A DNA stretch of 14,212 nt from Clostridia bacterium (GCA_017481185.1 JAFUPO010000178.1:1-14212); one strand, 5' to 3'. Counted from the stretch's first letter, positions 6,560 to 13,456 are shown. Numbers and translations are program-made. Notes: generated by a model from the sequence alone, not told the origin.

Positions 6560-7912
6560 ATGAAAAAATGGCTTGCGCTGCTTTGCCTTTTCCTCTGCAT
6601 GATCCCCGCTGCGCTGGCGGAGGTTGAAGGGGATTTTGAGTATCGGCGTCTGGAAGACGGCTCCCTAGAGATCACGGGCTTTGCCCCCGGCTGTACGGCA
6701 AGCGAGCTGGTCATCCCGGCGCAGCTGGGCGGCCAGCCCGTGAGCGGCATCGGCAGCTATGCCTTTAGCGGCTGTGAGGATATGGTCAGCCTTACGCTGC
6801 AGGAGGGTATTGCCCGCATTGGGGAAGCGGCCTTTTCCGATACAGGGCTGACCGACCTGCACCTGCCTGCCAGCGTGACGGAGCTGAGCGCCGCTTCCTT
6901 TCGCTCATGCCCGAACCTTGCCGCCATCACCCTGGCCCAGGATCATCCTGCCTTCAGCGTGAAGGACGGCGTGCTCTTTGACAAGGCCGGGGAAACCCTC
7001 ATCATGTATCCCGCCGGGCGCAAGGGCAAAGCCTACACCGTGCCCGAGGAGGTTCTTGCCATCGGCTCCTGCGCCTTCGATCAGCCCAGGAACCTGACCC
7101 AGGTGACCCTGCCCAAGGGGCTGAAAGTGATCGGCAACGAGGCCTTCTCCAACGCTTCCATTAGCGAGCTGACCCTGCCCGACAGCCTGAAGGAAATCGG
7201 CAGCGGCGCGTTTAATATGTGCTTTGGCTTAAAGAAGCTGAAACTGCCCAAGGGCGTTGAAATTATTCACGGCAATCCGCTGGTCAACGTCAGCGCCAAG
7301 ATTACCGTGGATCAGAAAAATCCTGTTTTTGCGGTGAAGGACGGTATGCTCATTGACAAAAAACAGGGCTGGCTCATCCGTGCCCCTCATCAGGAGAGCG
7401 CCTGCACCGTGCCCGAGGGTATCGTATACATTGCTGATGGCGCTTTCAACATGAGCTTCGTCAGCTCGCTGACGCTTCCCGAGGGCCTTGAAGGGATCGG
7501 CGCTGGCGCCTTTGAGAACTGTACAGAGCTTGCCAGGGTAGACTTTCCCCAGGGGCTTAAAACGATCGGTGATCATGCCTTTAGCTACTGCACCGGTTTG
7601 AAGTCCGTCACTTTTCGCCAGGGTCTTGAAGAGATCGGCTCCAGCGCTTTTCAATCCTGCACAGGCTTAGAGGAGCTGCTTCTTCCCGACGGCCTTGAAA
7701 GGATCGGCTCCGGCGCCTTTGAGAACTGCTCGGGCTTAAAGGAGCTGCTTCTCCCCGATGGCCTTGAAAAGATCGGCTATCGTGCCTTTCGCAACTGCAC
7801 AGGGCTTAAGGAGGTCGTTCTTCCCAGCAGCCTGGAAGTATTTAGTTCCAGCGCCTTTGAGGGCTGCGGCGCAGTCATCATTGACAAGCGAACCAATGAA
7901 GAAGGCCTGTAA
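6560..7912 (+). CDS. Secreted BspA-type leucine-rich repeat protein
   Basis: A 450-residue protein with a signal peptide (1-20, cleavage after ALA) and then almost entirely LRR_5/BspA-type repeats of about 23 residues with consensus AFxxCxxLxxxxLPxGLxxIGxx. The array is most regular at the C-terminal end, where AF recurs at residues 317, 340, 363, 386, 409 and 432, exactly 23 apart. Two segments (about 130-160 and 255-285, containing FSVKDGVLFDK and FAVKDGMLIDK) are the usual interruptions of this family. No wall anchor or SH3 domain follows, so the protein may be released or held by a partner, perhaps the neighbouring TPR protein. AAGGAGG precedes the start, 30 bases after the gene before. 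Family members bind proteins or host surfaces; the ligand here is unknown. Confidence 0.92.
   Translation: MKKWLALLCLFLCMIPAALAEVEGDFEYRRLEDGSLEITGFAPGCTASELVIPAQLGGQPVSGIGSYAFSGCEDMVSLTLQEGIARIGEAAFSDTGLTDLHLPASVTELSAASFRSCPNLAAITLAQDHPAFSVKDGVLFDKAGETLIMYPAGRKGKAYTVPEEVLAIGSCAFDQPRNLTQVTLPKGLKVIGNEAFSNASISELTLPDSLKEIGSGAFNMCFGLKKLKLPKGVEIIHGNPLVNVSAKITVDQKNPVFAVKDGMLIDKKQGWLIRAPHQESACTVPEGIVYIADGAFNMSFVSSLTLPEGLEGIGAGAFENCTELARVDFPQGLKTIGDHAFSYCTGLKSVTFRQGLEEIGSSAFQSCTGLEELLLPDGLERIGSGAFENCSGLKELLLPDGLEKIGYRAFRNCTGLKEVVLPSSLEVFSSSAFEGCGAVIIDKRTNEEGL
7508..7852 (+). repeat. Five tandem 69-bp LRR-coding units
   Basis: Units starting at 7508, 7577, 7646, 7715 and 7784 are each 69 bases and encode one 23-residue LRR. 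They stay similar at base level, most clearly between the third and fourth, which share GAGCTGCTTCT, GGCCTTGAAA and GATCGGCT. The first and fourth units also share GGCGCCTTTGAGAACTG across the unit boundary. This suggests fairly recent duplication inside the gene. Confidence 0.8.
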
Positions 7913-7950
7913 AAATCGGCTTGCCCCATTTTGTGCTATGATAAAAGCCT

Positions 7951-7954
7951 GGAG
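7951..7954 (+). promoter_or_regulatory. Ribosome binding site choosing start 7961
   Basis: GGAG sits 6 bases before the ATG at 7961. The same frame opens earlier at a TTG (7931), but that codon has no Shine-Dalgarno sequence before it, so the ATG is the better start. Confidence 0.6.
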
Positions 7955-7960
7955 TTTGAA

Positions 7961-9010
7961 ATGATCGATCTGCCTAAATCCGTCGCCTATTCCTTTGAGC
8001 ATGGGGATGAAACGCTGCCCCCTTTGAAGGCTCTGGTCTCTCAAAGGCCCGATCCTGAAAAAAACAAAATCCTTCGCTATTTGCGAACCCATTGCGTCAC
8101 CGCCTGCCCGGGCATCATAGCGGATGAAATTGATCCCGAAAATGTGATCGGCTCCGGGCATCTCTTTAATGACGGCGTTTATTATTGGAACGACGTGTTT
8201 GCCAATTATGTGGAAACCTACAACATTCCGGTTCCCGAGCCCTTTCGAAGCCACCTGCTGGCAAATTATGAGGAGCGCATGGGGAAGCATGATTTGCTCA
8301 CGCAGGTGGACTGCGCAGAGCTTTTCAACGCCCCCGACCCCGCCCATGCCTACCGGGTGCGGATATATCGAAACGGCATCATCAAGTATCAGGATGAAAA
8401 GCCCTTCTCCATTAAGCCAGAGAATGCCCGCTACATGATCGATCCCATCATGGCTGATCTGTTTTGTTATATGGATAAGCCCCAAGGGACACCGAAAGCC
8501 ACGGGCTGTTATTGGCGGCTGACCTTTTACCGGCGCAATGAAGCTGTAAAAGTGGTAGAGGGCTGGCCAGGAGAAACCTATAAGCGCTTCAACCGCTTCA
8601 AGGGCCTGGTCAAATTTATTGAAAGATACATTCCCCGGGAGCTGGGCCACCGGTTTATGGGCGATCATCCTGACGCCAAAGCCATTGCCGCCAAGCTTGC
8701 GCAAGCAACCGAAAAGGGCGAGCCGTCGCCGGATTTGACCCGTGAAGAAGCACGGCATCTGTTGGATAATGCTCGTACCGACAGGGAACTGGCCGCTCTG
8801 TACGCCCAGGTGGAAGACAAAGCCTGGTGGACAAGCGTCTACGCAAAGTCCCTGGACTGGGAAAGACTTTGCCAGCTCATTGAAAAGCGAATGCTCACCC
8901 AACAGGGAGGTTCCCTTACGGGGCCTGCCCGGAACGACGCCCTACTGGCCTTTATGGCGCGCTTCGGCTTTCGCAAAAGCGGCGGCTGGTGGATTCAGGA
9001 GGAGCTATGA
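7961..9010 (+). CDS. Unrecognised cytoplasmic protein of 349 residues
   Basis: I do not recognise this family. The protein has no signal peptide and no membrane helix. It is rich in aromatic residues and charge. The likely best-conserved stretches are residues 63-100 (GSGHLFNDGVYYWNDVF, then VPEPFRSHLL) and 130-222 (YRVRIYRNGI, DPIMADLFCYMD, CYWRLTFYRR). From about 236 to 310 it becomes helical and charged, and it ends in FRKSGGWWIQEEL. No nucleotide-binding loop, helix-turn-helix or zinc motif could be seen. It lies 48 bases after the LRR gene, with no terminator between, and overlaps the next gene by 4 bases (ATGA), so the two products are probably made together. The coding call is strong from frame length, codon pattern and ribosome sites; function is open. 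Confidence 0.8.
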   Translation: MIDLPKSVAYSFEHGDETLPPLKALVSQRPDPEKNKILRYLRTHCVTACPGIIADEIDPENVIGSGHLFNDGVYYWNDVFANYVETYNIPVPEPFRSHLLANYEERMGKHDLLTQVDCAELFNAPDPAHAYRVRIYRNGIIKYQDEKPFSIKPENARYMIDPIMADLFCYMDKPQGTPKATGCYWRLTFYRRNEAVKVVEGWPGETYKRFNRFKGLVKFIERYIPRELGHRFMGDHPDAKAIAAKLAQATEKGEPSPDLTREEARHLLDNARTDRELAALYAQVEDKAWWTSVYAKSLDWERLCQLIEKRMLTQQGGSLTGPARNDALLAFMARFGFRKSGGWWIQEEL

Positions 9011-9297
9011 ATACGACGTATACGGTTCGCAGCGTCAACCCCCAGGAGCGGTGGATCTTTATCGCCAGCGATGACGATTTTGAATTTGAGGAGCCTGACG
9101 CCTTCGTATGCCTGTTAAAGCGCATCCAGAAGGAGGTGGGCGGGCCTGTCCATGAGGTTGGCCCCGGGGCCTGGAAGCTCCCGGAGGATGGGCTGGGGCT
9201 TCGTTATCAGTGGGACAGCCTATTTGGCATCACGGTGGTTTATCCTCCCGAGGCCTCTGCCCAGCAGGTGCTTGATTTTCTCTCCTACTATTTTTGA
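9007..9297 (+). CDS. Unrecognised small acidic protein of 96 residues
   Basis: The start ATG lies in the ATGA overlap with the stop of the gene before and has a perfect AGGAGG at 8997-9002. The product, beginning MNTTYTVRSVNPQERW, is acidic (DDDFEFEEPDAF at about 23-34) and appears to alternate strands and helices: a helix near 35-46 (VCLLKRIQKEV), strands near 65-80 (GLRYQWD, GITVVYPP) and a final helix (QQVLDFLSYYF). There is no signal peptide or membrane segment. Small size, acidity and coupled translation would suit a partner or regulator of the 349-residue protein, but no family is recognised and this is inference only. Confidence 0.75.
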   Translation: MNTTYTVRSVNPQERWIFIASDDDFEFEEPDAFVCLLKRIQKEVGGPVHEVGPGAWKLPEDGLGLRYQWDSLFGITVVYPPEASAQQVLDFLSYYF

Positions 9298-9328
9298 ACA
9301 AGAATAATTTGCCAATAAGGAGGCCCCC

Positions 9329-10609
9329 ATGCGCGCCATCGGCATTGATTTAGGCACTACCAGCCTCTGCGGGGTGCTGGTGGATACGGATACCGGCAGG
9401 GTGCTGCGATCCCTGACGAAAAACAGCCATGCCTTTTTGCAGGGCGCCTACAGTTGGGAGCGGATTCAATCGCCGGAAAAGATCATCGCCATGGCCCGGC
9501 GCATCCTGGAGGAATTGCTGCCGGAGGGCGCGGCAGCCATTGGCGTCACGGGGCAGATGCACGGCATCCTTTATGTAGACCGGCAGGGCCAGGCCGTAAG
9601 CCCCCTGTATACCTGGCAGGATGGCCGGGGCAATGAGCCCTATCAGGGAGTAACCTACGCTCAATACCTAAACAGCCACAGCGGCTACGGCCATGTAACG
9701 GATTTTTACAACACGGTCAACGGGCTGATACCACCCCGGGCGGCGGGCTTTTGCACCATTCAAGACTATTTGGTGATGCAGCTGTGCGGGCTGAAAAAAC
9801 CGGTGATACACGCCAGCGATGCTGCCAGCTTTGGCTGCTTCAATCTTGAAAAGCGGGCCTTTGCCCGCGCCTGCGATCTGGATGTTGTATTCGGTTATGG
9901 CACAGCGGGGGCTTTTCGCGGCGTGCCGGTCAGCATCGCCATTGGCGATAACCAGGCCAGCGTGTTTTCCTGCCTGAGGGATAAAAACAACCTTCTGATT
10001 AACGTGGGCACCGGCAGCCAGGTATCCATCCTGTCGGATCAGATTGTGGCGGGGCCAGGGCTGGAGACCCGGCCCTATGTGGATGAAACCTATCTCGTGG
10101 TGGGCTCAGCCCTGTGCGGGGGCAGGGCCTACGCAGTTTTAAAGGATTTTTTCGCCCGGGTGCTGAGCTATGGGCAGCCGGTGGATGACGAGCAGGTCTA
10201 CGCCCTCATGGCCCGCATGGCCCAGGGGCTGGAGCGATCCTCCCTAAGGGTGGATCCTCGCTTCTGCGGTACTCGGGGGGATGAAAGCCTCAGGGGCAGC
10301 ATCCGGGAGATCTCCTGCGAAAATTTCACCCCGGAGGAATTAACCTGGGGCCTTATGGAGGGGATGGCAAAGGAATTGCACGATCTGTACCGCCTCATGG
10401 GCACGGAGCGCCGAGGGATCATTGCCTCGGGCAACGGCATCCGCCGCAACCCCGCCTTGCAGCGAGCGGTGGAACGGGTCTTTAGCGCCCCTTTGCGCAT
10501 CCCAGCCCATACAGAGGAGGCAGCCTGCGGCGCGGCGCTGTATGCCCTGGTGGCAGCCGGAAGGTGCCCAACTGCCCAACAGGCCCAGCAGATGATTCAT
10601 TACCAATAA
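9329..10609 (+). CDS. FGGY-family carbohydrate kinase (sedoheptulokinase-like)
   Basis: A cytoplasmic sugar kinase of 426 residues using the ASKHA fold. The first phosphate loop is GIDLGTTS (residues 5-12). TGQMHG (74-79) and TWQDGR (95-100) match the sugar-binding side of the xylulokinase/sedoheptulokinase branch. D207 in IAIGDNQAS is the expected catalytic base. NVGTGSQV (225-232) is the second phosphate loop and SGNGIRRNP (367-375) the adenosine motif. All key residues seem present although the protein is shorter than the usual 480-500. The general look is closest to sedoheptulokinases, which make sedoheptulose 7-phosphate, but the substrate is not settled. AAGGAGG precedes the start, 31 bases after the gene before. 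No isomerase, aldolase or sugar transporter gene is adjacent, so its link to the secreted proteins is unclear. Confidence 0.9.
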   Translation: MRAIGIDLGTTSLCGVLVDTDTGRVLRSLTKNSHAFLQGAYSWERIQSPEKIIAMARRILEELLPEGAAAIGVTGQMHGILYVDRQGQAVSPLYTWQDGRGNEPYQGVTYAQYLNSHSGYGHVTDFYNTVNGLIPPRAAGFCTIQDYLVMQLCGLKKPVIHASDAASFGCFNLEKRAFARACDLDVVFGYGTAGAFRGVPVSIAIGDNQASVFSCLRDKNNLLINVGTGSQVSILSDQIVAGPGLETRPYVDETYLVVGSALCGGRAYAVLKDFFARVLSYGQPVDDEQVYALMARMAQGLERSSLRVDPRFCGTRGDESLRGSIREISCENFTPEELTWGLMEGMAKELHDLYRLMGTERRGIIASGNGIRRNPALQRAVERVFSAPLRIPAHTEEAACGAALYALVAAGRCPTAQQAQQMIHYQ

Positions 10610-10612
10610 CAA

Positions 10613-10650
10613 AAAGGCAAGCCTTTGGCTGTTGACAAGGGCTTGCCTTT
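10613..10650 (+). terminator. Hairpin after the kinase gene, overlapping the tetR promoter
   Basis: AAAGGCAAGCC (10613-10623) pairs perfectly with 10640-10650 around a 16-base loop. It lies 3 bases past the kinase stop codon. The right arm ends in TTT but no longer T-run follows, so termination may be partial. The loop contains the -35 box of the next promoter. Confidence 0.5.
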
Positions 10651-10660
10651 CGCATATAAT
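10632..10660 (+). promoter_or_regulatory. Consensus sigma-A promoter of tetR and the CPBP protease
   Basis: TTGACA (10632-10637), a 17-base spacer and TATAAT (10655-10660) match the consensus at all 12 positions. It lies 42 bases before the TetR start codon. Such a strong promoter next to operator-like repeats fits a unit that is normally held off by its own repressor. Confidence 0.88.
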
Positions 10661-10686
10661 AACATTTGTTATATAACAATTGTTTT
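10659..10686 (+). promoter_or_regulatory. Two abutting operator-like palindromes for the TetR repressor
   Basis: Two 14-base sites lie end to end. Site 1 (10659-10672) is ATAACA-TT-TGTTAT with perfect arms. Site 2 (10673-10686) is ATAACA-AT-TGTTTT with one arm mismatch. The first overlaps the last two bases of the -10 box and both cover the expected transcription start, so a bound repressor would block initiation. TetR regulators commonly bind such sites at their own promoter. That this TetR is the binder is inference from position. Confidence 0.72.
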
Positions 10687-10702
10687 GAATTGAGGTGCTT
10701 TT

Positions 10703-11275
10703 ATGCCCCCCAGATCCAGGATTACCCCGGAGATGATAGTGGAGGCGGGGTTTCAGCTTATCCGCGCCCAGGGGGCCCAGGCCCTGAGCGTGCGGGCGGT
10801 GGCCGCGCAGCTGCAATGCTCCACCCAGCCCATCATGTATCATTTCAGCACGGTCAGCGATTTAACCAACGCCATTTATCACCGGGCCGATCGGTATCAC
10901 ACCGCCTACCTAATGCGCGCGGAGGGCAACGGGATGGATCCCCTTCTGGCCATCGGGCTGCGATACATCCGCTTTGCGGCGGAGGAAGGGCATCTGTTTC
11001 GATTTCTCTTTCAGTCAGACCAGTTCGCCAACCATTCCCTCGGTGAGCTGATTGGCAGCACGGAGCTGGCGCCCATCTATGCGGTGCTCCACGAAGAAAC
11101 CGGCGGCAGCTATGAGCAATTGCGCAGCGCCTTTGAGGGGCTGTTTCTCGCCGCTCACGGCTATGCCAGCCTGCTGGCCAACAATGCCATGACCTATGAA
11201 GAGGCAGACTGCGCCCGGTGCCTTACCCAGGTATTCAGCGGTATGCTTTATGCCATGAAAGGAGCTGACCTATGA
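10703..11275 (+). CDS. TetR/AcrR-family transcriptional regulator
   Basis: A 190-residue DNA-binding protein. The N-terminal region (about 7-55) is a TetR helix-turn-helix: ITPEMIVEAGFQLI, then LSVRAVAAQL as the positioning helices and CSTQPIMYHF as the recognition helix. The remainder is an all-helical ligand-binding and dimerisation domain with an FLFQSD segment and a C-terminal VFSGMLYAM helix; no known ligand class is evident. TGAGGTG precedes the start. The ATG of the protease gene overlaps its stop (ATGA), so the regulator and its likely target are co-translated. A consensus promoter with two palindromes lies directly upstream, pointing to negative autoregulation. Family call is firm; the ligand is unknown. 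Confidence 0.93.
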   Translation: MPPRSRITPEMIVEAGFQLIRAQGAQALSVRAVAAQLQCSTQPIMYHFSTVSDLTNAIYHRADRYHTAYLMRAEGNGMDPLLAIGLRYIRFAAEEGHLFRFLFQSDQFANHSLGELIGSTELAPIYAVLHEETGGSYEQLRSAFEGLFLAAHGYASLLANNAMTYEEADCARCLTQVFSGMLYAMKGADL

Positions 11276-11997
11276 AAAAGTTATATGAGAAGGAGCCCGT
11301 TTGGTTTGCGGTCGCCTGGATCATCCTTTACGTGCTGGCCTTTGCCATCGGGGATGCCCTGTCTGAAGCCATGGGCCAGCCCAAAATGCTGACCACGATC
11401 ATCGGCGGGGTGCTGACGGCGGTTCTGTGGGGCTTTATCCGCAGGCATGATCTAAACAAGGCAATGGGGCTGTGCCCTGTGAAGGGCGGCGGCAGGCGCT
11501 TTCTATACTTTGTTCCGCTGATTCTCATCTCCTCGGTAAACCTGTGGTATGGGCTGACCCTCAATGAATCCATCGCCGCCTCCGTAATGTGGGTGACCAG
11601 TATGTGCTTTGTGGGCTTTCTGGAGGAGGTTATCTTTCGGGGGCTGCTGTTCACAGCCATGGCTAAGGAAAACCTAAAAACAGCGGTGATCGTTGCCTCT
11701 GTGACCTTCGGGGCGGGGCACATTGTGAACCTGCTGCTAGGTGCGCCGTTGTTTGAAACCCTTTTGCAATTGGTTTACGCCTCGGCCATCGGCTTTTGCT
11801 ACACGGCCATCTTAATTAAAGGCGGCAGCCTCCTGCCCTGCATCCTCTCCCACGCCGCAGTCAATTCCCTAAGCATTTTTGCCGTGCAGCCCTCCCATAC
11901 CCTGCGGCTGATCGTTGCTTTGGTCATGACCTTGATTTCTGTGGGATATGGTATGTGGCTGCTCAAAGGCAGCCTGCCTCAAAAAATTACCTGCTGA
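11272..11997 (+). CDS. CPBP-family intramembrane glutamic protease (Abi/CAAX-like)
   Basis: A 241-residue integral membrane protein with several hydrophobic helices. All three family motifs are present: EEVIFR (E118, E119, R123), FGAGH (F146, H150) and HAAVN (H194, N198). These form the membrane-buried active site in the CPBP family, related to the Rce1 CAAX protease. In Gram-positive bacteria members act in bacteriocin self-immunity, bacteriocin maturation or membrane stress; some have no known substrate. No bacteriocin gene is seen nearby, so a stress or envelope role under the co-encoded TetR regulator is a more cautious guess. It overlaps the regulator gene by 4 bases and ends 46 bases before a strong hairpin. 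Confidence 0.92.
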   Translation: MKKLYEKEPVWFAVAWIILYVLAFAIGDALSEAMGQPKMLTTIIGGVLTAVLWGFIRRHDLNKAMGLCPVKGGGRRFLYFVPLILISSVNLWYGLTLNESIAASVMWVTSMCFVGFLEEVIFRGLLFTAMAKENLKTAVIVASVTFGAGHIVNLLLGAPLFETLLQLVYASAIGFCYTAILIKGGSLLPCILSHAAVNSLSIFAVQPSHTLRLIVALVMTLISVGYGMWLLKGSLPQKITC

Positions 11998-12043
11998 AAT
12001 AGGCAGCGTTTATCAAGCAGTCATCCGGGCGCGCTGCTCAATC

Positions 12044-12088
12044 AAACCGAAGGAGCCTGCCGCAATGTGCGGCAAGCTCCTTCGGTTT
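12044..12088. terminator. Bidirectional terminator between the protease gene and spoIVB
   Basis: AAACCGAAGGAGC (12044-12056) pairs perfectly with 12076-12088, and inside it TGCCGC (12058-12063) pairs with GCGGCA (12069-12074) around a 5-base loop, giving a 13 plus 6 base-pair stem with one mismatch. The plus strand reads GGTTTTAAATTT at its end; the minus strand reads GGTTTGATT. It serves two convergent genes, and its last base overlaps the spoIVB stop codon. Confidence 0.85.
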
Positions 12089-13341
12089 TAAATTTCCCCC
12101 GCCTCCTCCAGCATCCAGTCAATATACAGCCCGTAGCCCTGAGTGGGGTCTGACACAAACACATGGGTCACAGCCCCGATGATTTTGCCATCCTGTATGA
12201 TGGGGCTGCCTGACATACCCTGCACGATGCCGCCGGTTTTTTCAAGCAGCTCGGGGTCGGTGACCTTAAGGATCATAGACTTGGGCGCGGGGCTATTCTG
12301 GCGGTTCACCTGGGTGATCTGCACGTCATAGGCCCTAACGGCCTCCCCCTCCACGCAGGAGAGGATCTGGGCGGGGCCCTTGCGCACTGTGGAGCGCAGG
12401 CCCACGGGCAGGCCCTCGGGGTAGAGGGCGCTTTGGGGGGCTGCATCCAGTGTGCCATAGATGCCCAACATACTGTTGCGGGCGATGGAGCCCAGGCGTT
12501 CCTTTTCTCTGAGGAAGGAGCCCTTCAGTTCCCCCGGCACGCCCCGCTGGCCCTTTTGCACATCCACCACCTGGGCCTTGAGCACCTGGCCCTGGGACAC
12601 GGTGAGCAATTGCCCCGTATCCCCATCGGTGATGGCGTGGCCCAGGGCGCCGTAGCGGCCCGTATCCGGGTCGTAAAAGGAGAGGGTGCCCACCCCGGCG
12701 GTGCTGTCCCGCACCCACACGCCCAGGCGGAAGGAGCCGCTGGCCCCATCCTTTTTAGGGGTCACGGTGAGGGTCAAGGGCTTATCGCTGCGCAAAAGGG
12801 TCAGGGCCAGGGGCTTTGCCCCCAGCTGCGCTACCAATTCAGACAGCTGCTGGGAGCCGGTGACCCGCTCCTCGTTGACGGCGGTGATCACATCTCCCGG
12901 CTGGATGCCGGAAAGCCGGGCAGGGCTGGCCCCGTCAGCGCCCCCCAGGTCGCTGGTGCCCACCACCATAACCCCCTGGGTTTTCAGCGCCACGCCAATG
13001 GCCTGGCCCCCGGGGATCAGGCGCTTTTCCTCCGCCACGTCCACCTGCACGGTTTTAACGGGCAGGATGCCCATCAGGTTCAACGTTACCTGGGCAGTGC
13101 CTGCCTCATCCGCCGCGAGGGTAATTTTGTCTGAAAGGGTCTCATCTGCTGAGGAAAGCACCTGCACCTCCCCTTCATCCACCGAGATGGACAGGGGGAG
13201 CCCCGTATAAAAGGTCTGCCCCGACCCCAGGGTTACCTGCCAGGTATCCGGCAAGCTGCGCAGGTTTTGTGCCCAGGGAGTGAACCAGCTGAAAATGATC
13301 AGGCTGGCCAGCAGCCAGCCGGTACCTTTGCGACGCCCCAT
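12088..13341 (-). CDS. spoIVB: SpoIVB peptidase, stage IV sporulation signalling protease
   Basis: A 417-residue membrane-tethered serine protease of family S55. An N-terminal hydrophobic segment (about 8-24) anchors or exports it, and a PDZ domain spans about 110-195 (SGIQPGDVITAVN). The peptidase domain follows, with H235 in GALGHAI, D362 in KVTDPELL and S377 in GIVQGMSGSPII. These are, from memory, one residue off the B. subtilis triad H236, D363, S378. In B. subtilis the forespore secretes SpoIVB into the intermembrane space, where it cleaves SpoIVFA so that SpoIVFB can process pro-sigma-K. Its presence is the best sign that this organism makes endospores. AAAGGAG precedes the start. The gene is full length and looks intact. 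Confidence 0.97.
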   Translation of the reverse strand: MGRRKGTGWLLASLIIFSWFTPWAQNLRSLPDTWQVTLGSGQTFYTGLPLSISVDEGEVQVLSSADETLSDKITLAADEAGTAQVTLNLMGILPVKTVQVDVAEEKRLIPGGQAIGVALKTQGVMVVGTSDLGGADGASPARLSGIQPGDVITAVNEERVTGSQQLSELVAQLGAKPLALTLLRSDKPLTLTVTPKKDGASGSFRLGVWVRDSTAGVGTLSFYDPDTGRYGALGHAITDGDTGQLLTVSQGQVLKAQVVDVQKGQRGVPGELKGSFLREKERLGSIARNSMLGIYGTLDAAPQSALYPEGLPVGLRSTVRKGPAQILSCVEGEAVRAYDVQITQVNRQNSPAPKSMILKVTDPELLEKTGGIVQGMSGSPIIQDGKIIGAVTHVFVSDPTQGYGLYIDWMLEEAGEI

Positions 13342-13362
13342 GAAAACCGCTCCTTTCGCTTT

Positions 13363-13392
13363 TAAACTGGCGAAGCGGCCCTGCGGCTATGC
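13363..13392 (-). promoter_or_regulatory. Candidate sigma-G promoter of spoIVB
   Basis: On the minus strand GCATA (13392-13388) is followed by 18 bases and CAGTTTA (13369-13363). This fits a sigma-G -35 of GHATR and, with one mismatch, a -10 of CATNHTA, as recalled from B. subtilis work. In B. subtilis spoIVB is transcribed in the forespore, mainly by sigma-G. The leader would be very short, about 14 bases, which weakens the call. Confidence 0.4.
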
Positions 13393-13400
13393 TGTCAAAC

Positions 13401-13429
13401 TTTACAAGGTGAATTTCAAGTGATACAAT
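13401..13429 (+). promoter_or_regulatory. Sigma-A-type promoter of the DUF3842 gene
   Basis: TTTACA (13401-13406), a 17-base spacer and TACAAT (13424-13429) each match 5 of 6 consensus bases. The promoter lies 27 bases before the start codon. A perfect 10-base palindrome AACACGTGTT (13430-13439) follows directly, covering the expected transcription start. Confidence 0.75.
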
Positions 13430-13456
13430 AACACGTGTTGCAAGGAGGCGGATCCC

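Noticed and set aside
7508..7852. Regular 69-bp repeats considered as a CRISPR array or noncoding satellite
   Set aside because: The units are contiguous, in frame and encode LRRs with no spacers; no cas genes are present.
7931..7960. TTG codon as an upstream start for the 349-residue protein
   Set aside because: No Shine-Dalgarno sequence precedes it, whereas the ATG at 7961 has GGAG at a 6-base distance.
7736..8902. Long open frame on the minus strand, opposite the LRR gene end and the 349-residue gene
   Set aside because: It spans two plus-strand genes with good ribosome sites and plausible protein composition, has no Shine-Dalgarno sequence of its own, and its product has no recognisable motif. 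Long antisense frames are common in GC-rich genes.
11272..11997. Abortive-infection phage defence gene, from the Abi-type name of the CPBP family
   Set aside because: The name is historical. No other defence genes lie nearby, and most family members have no shown role in phage defence.
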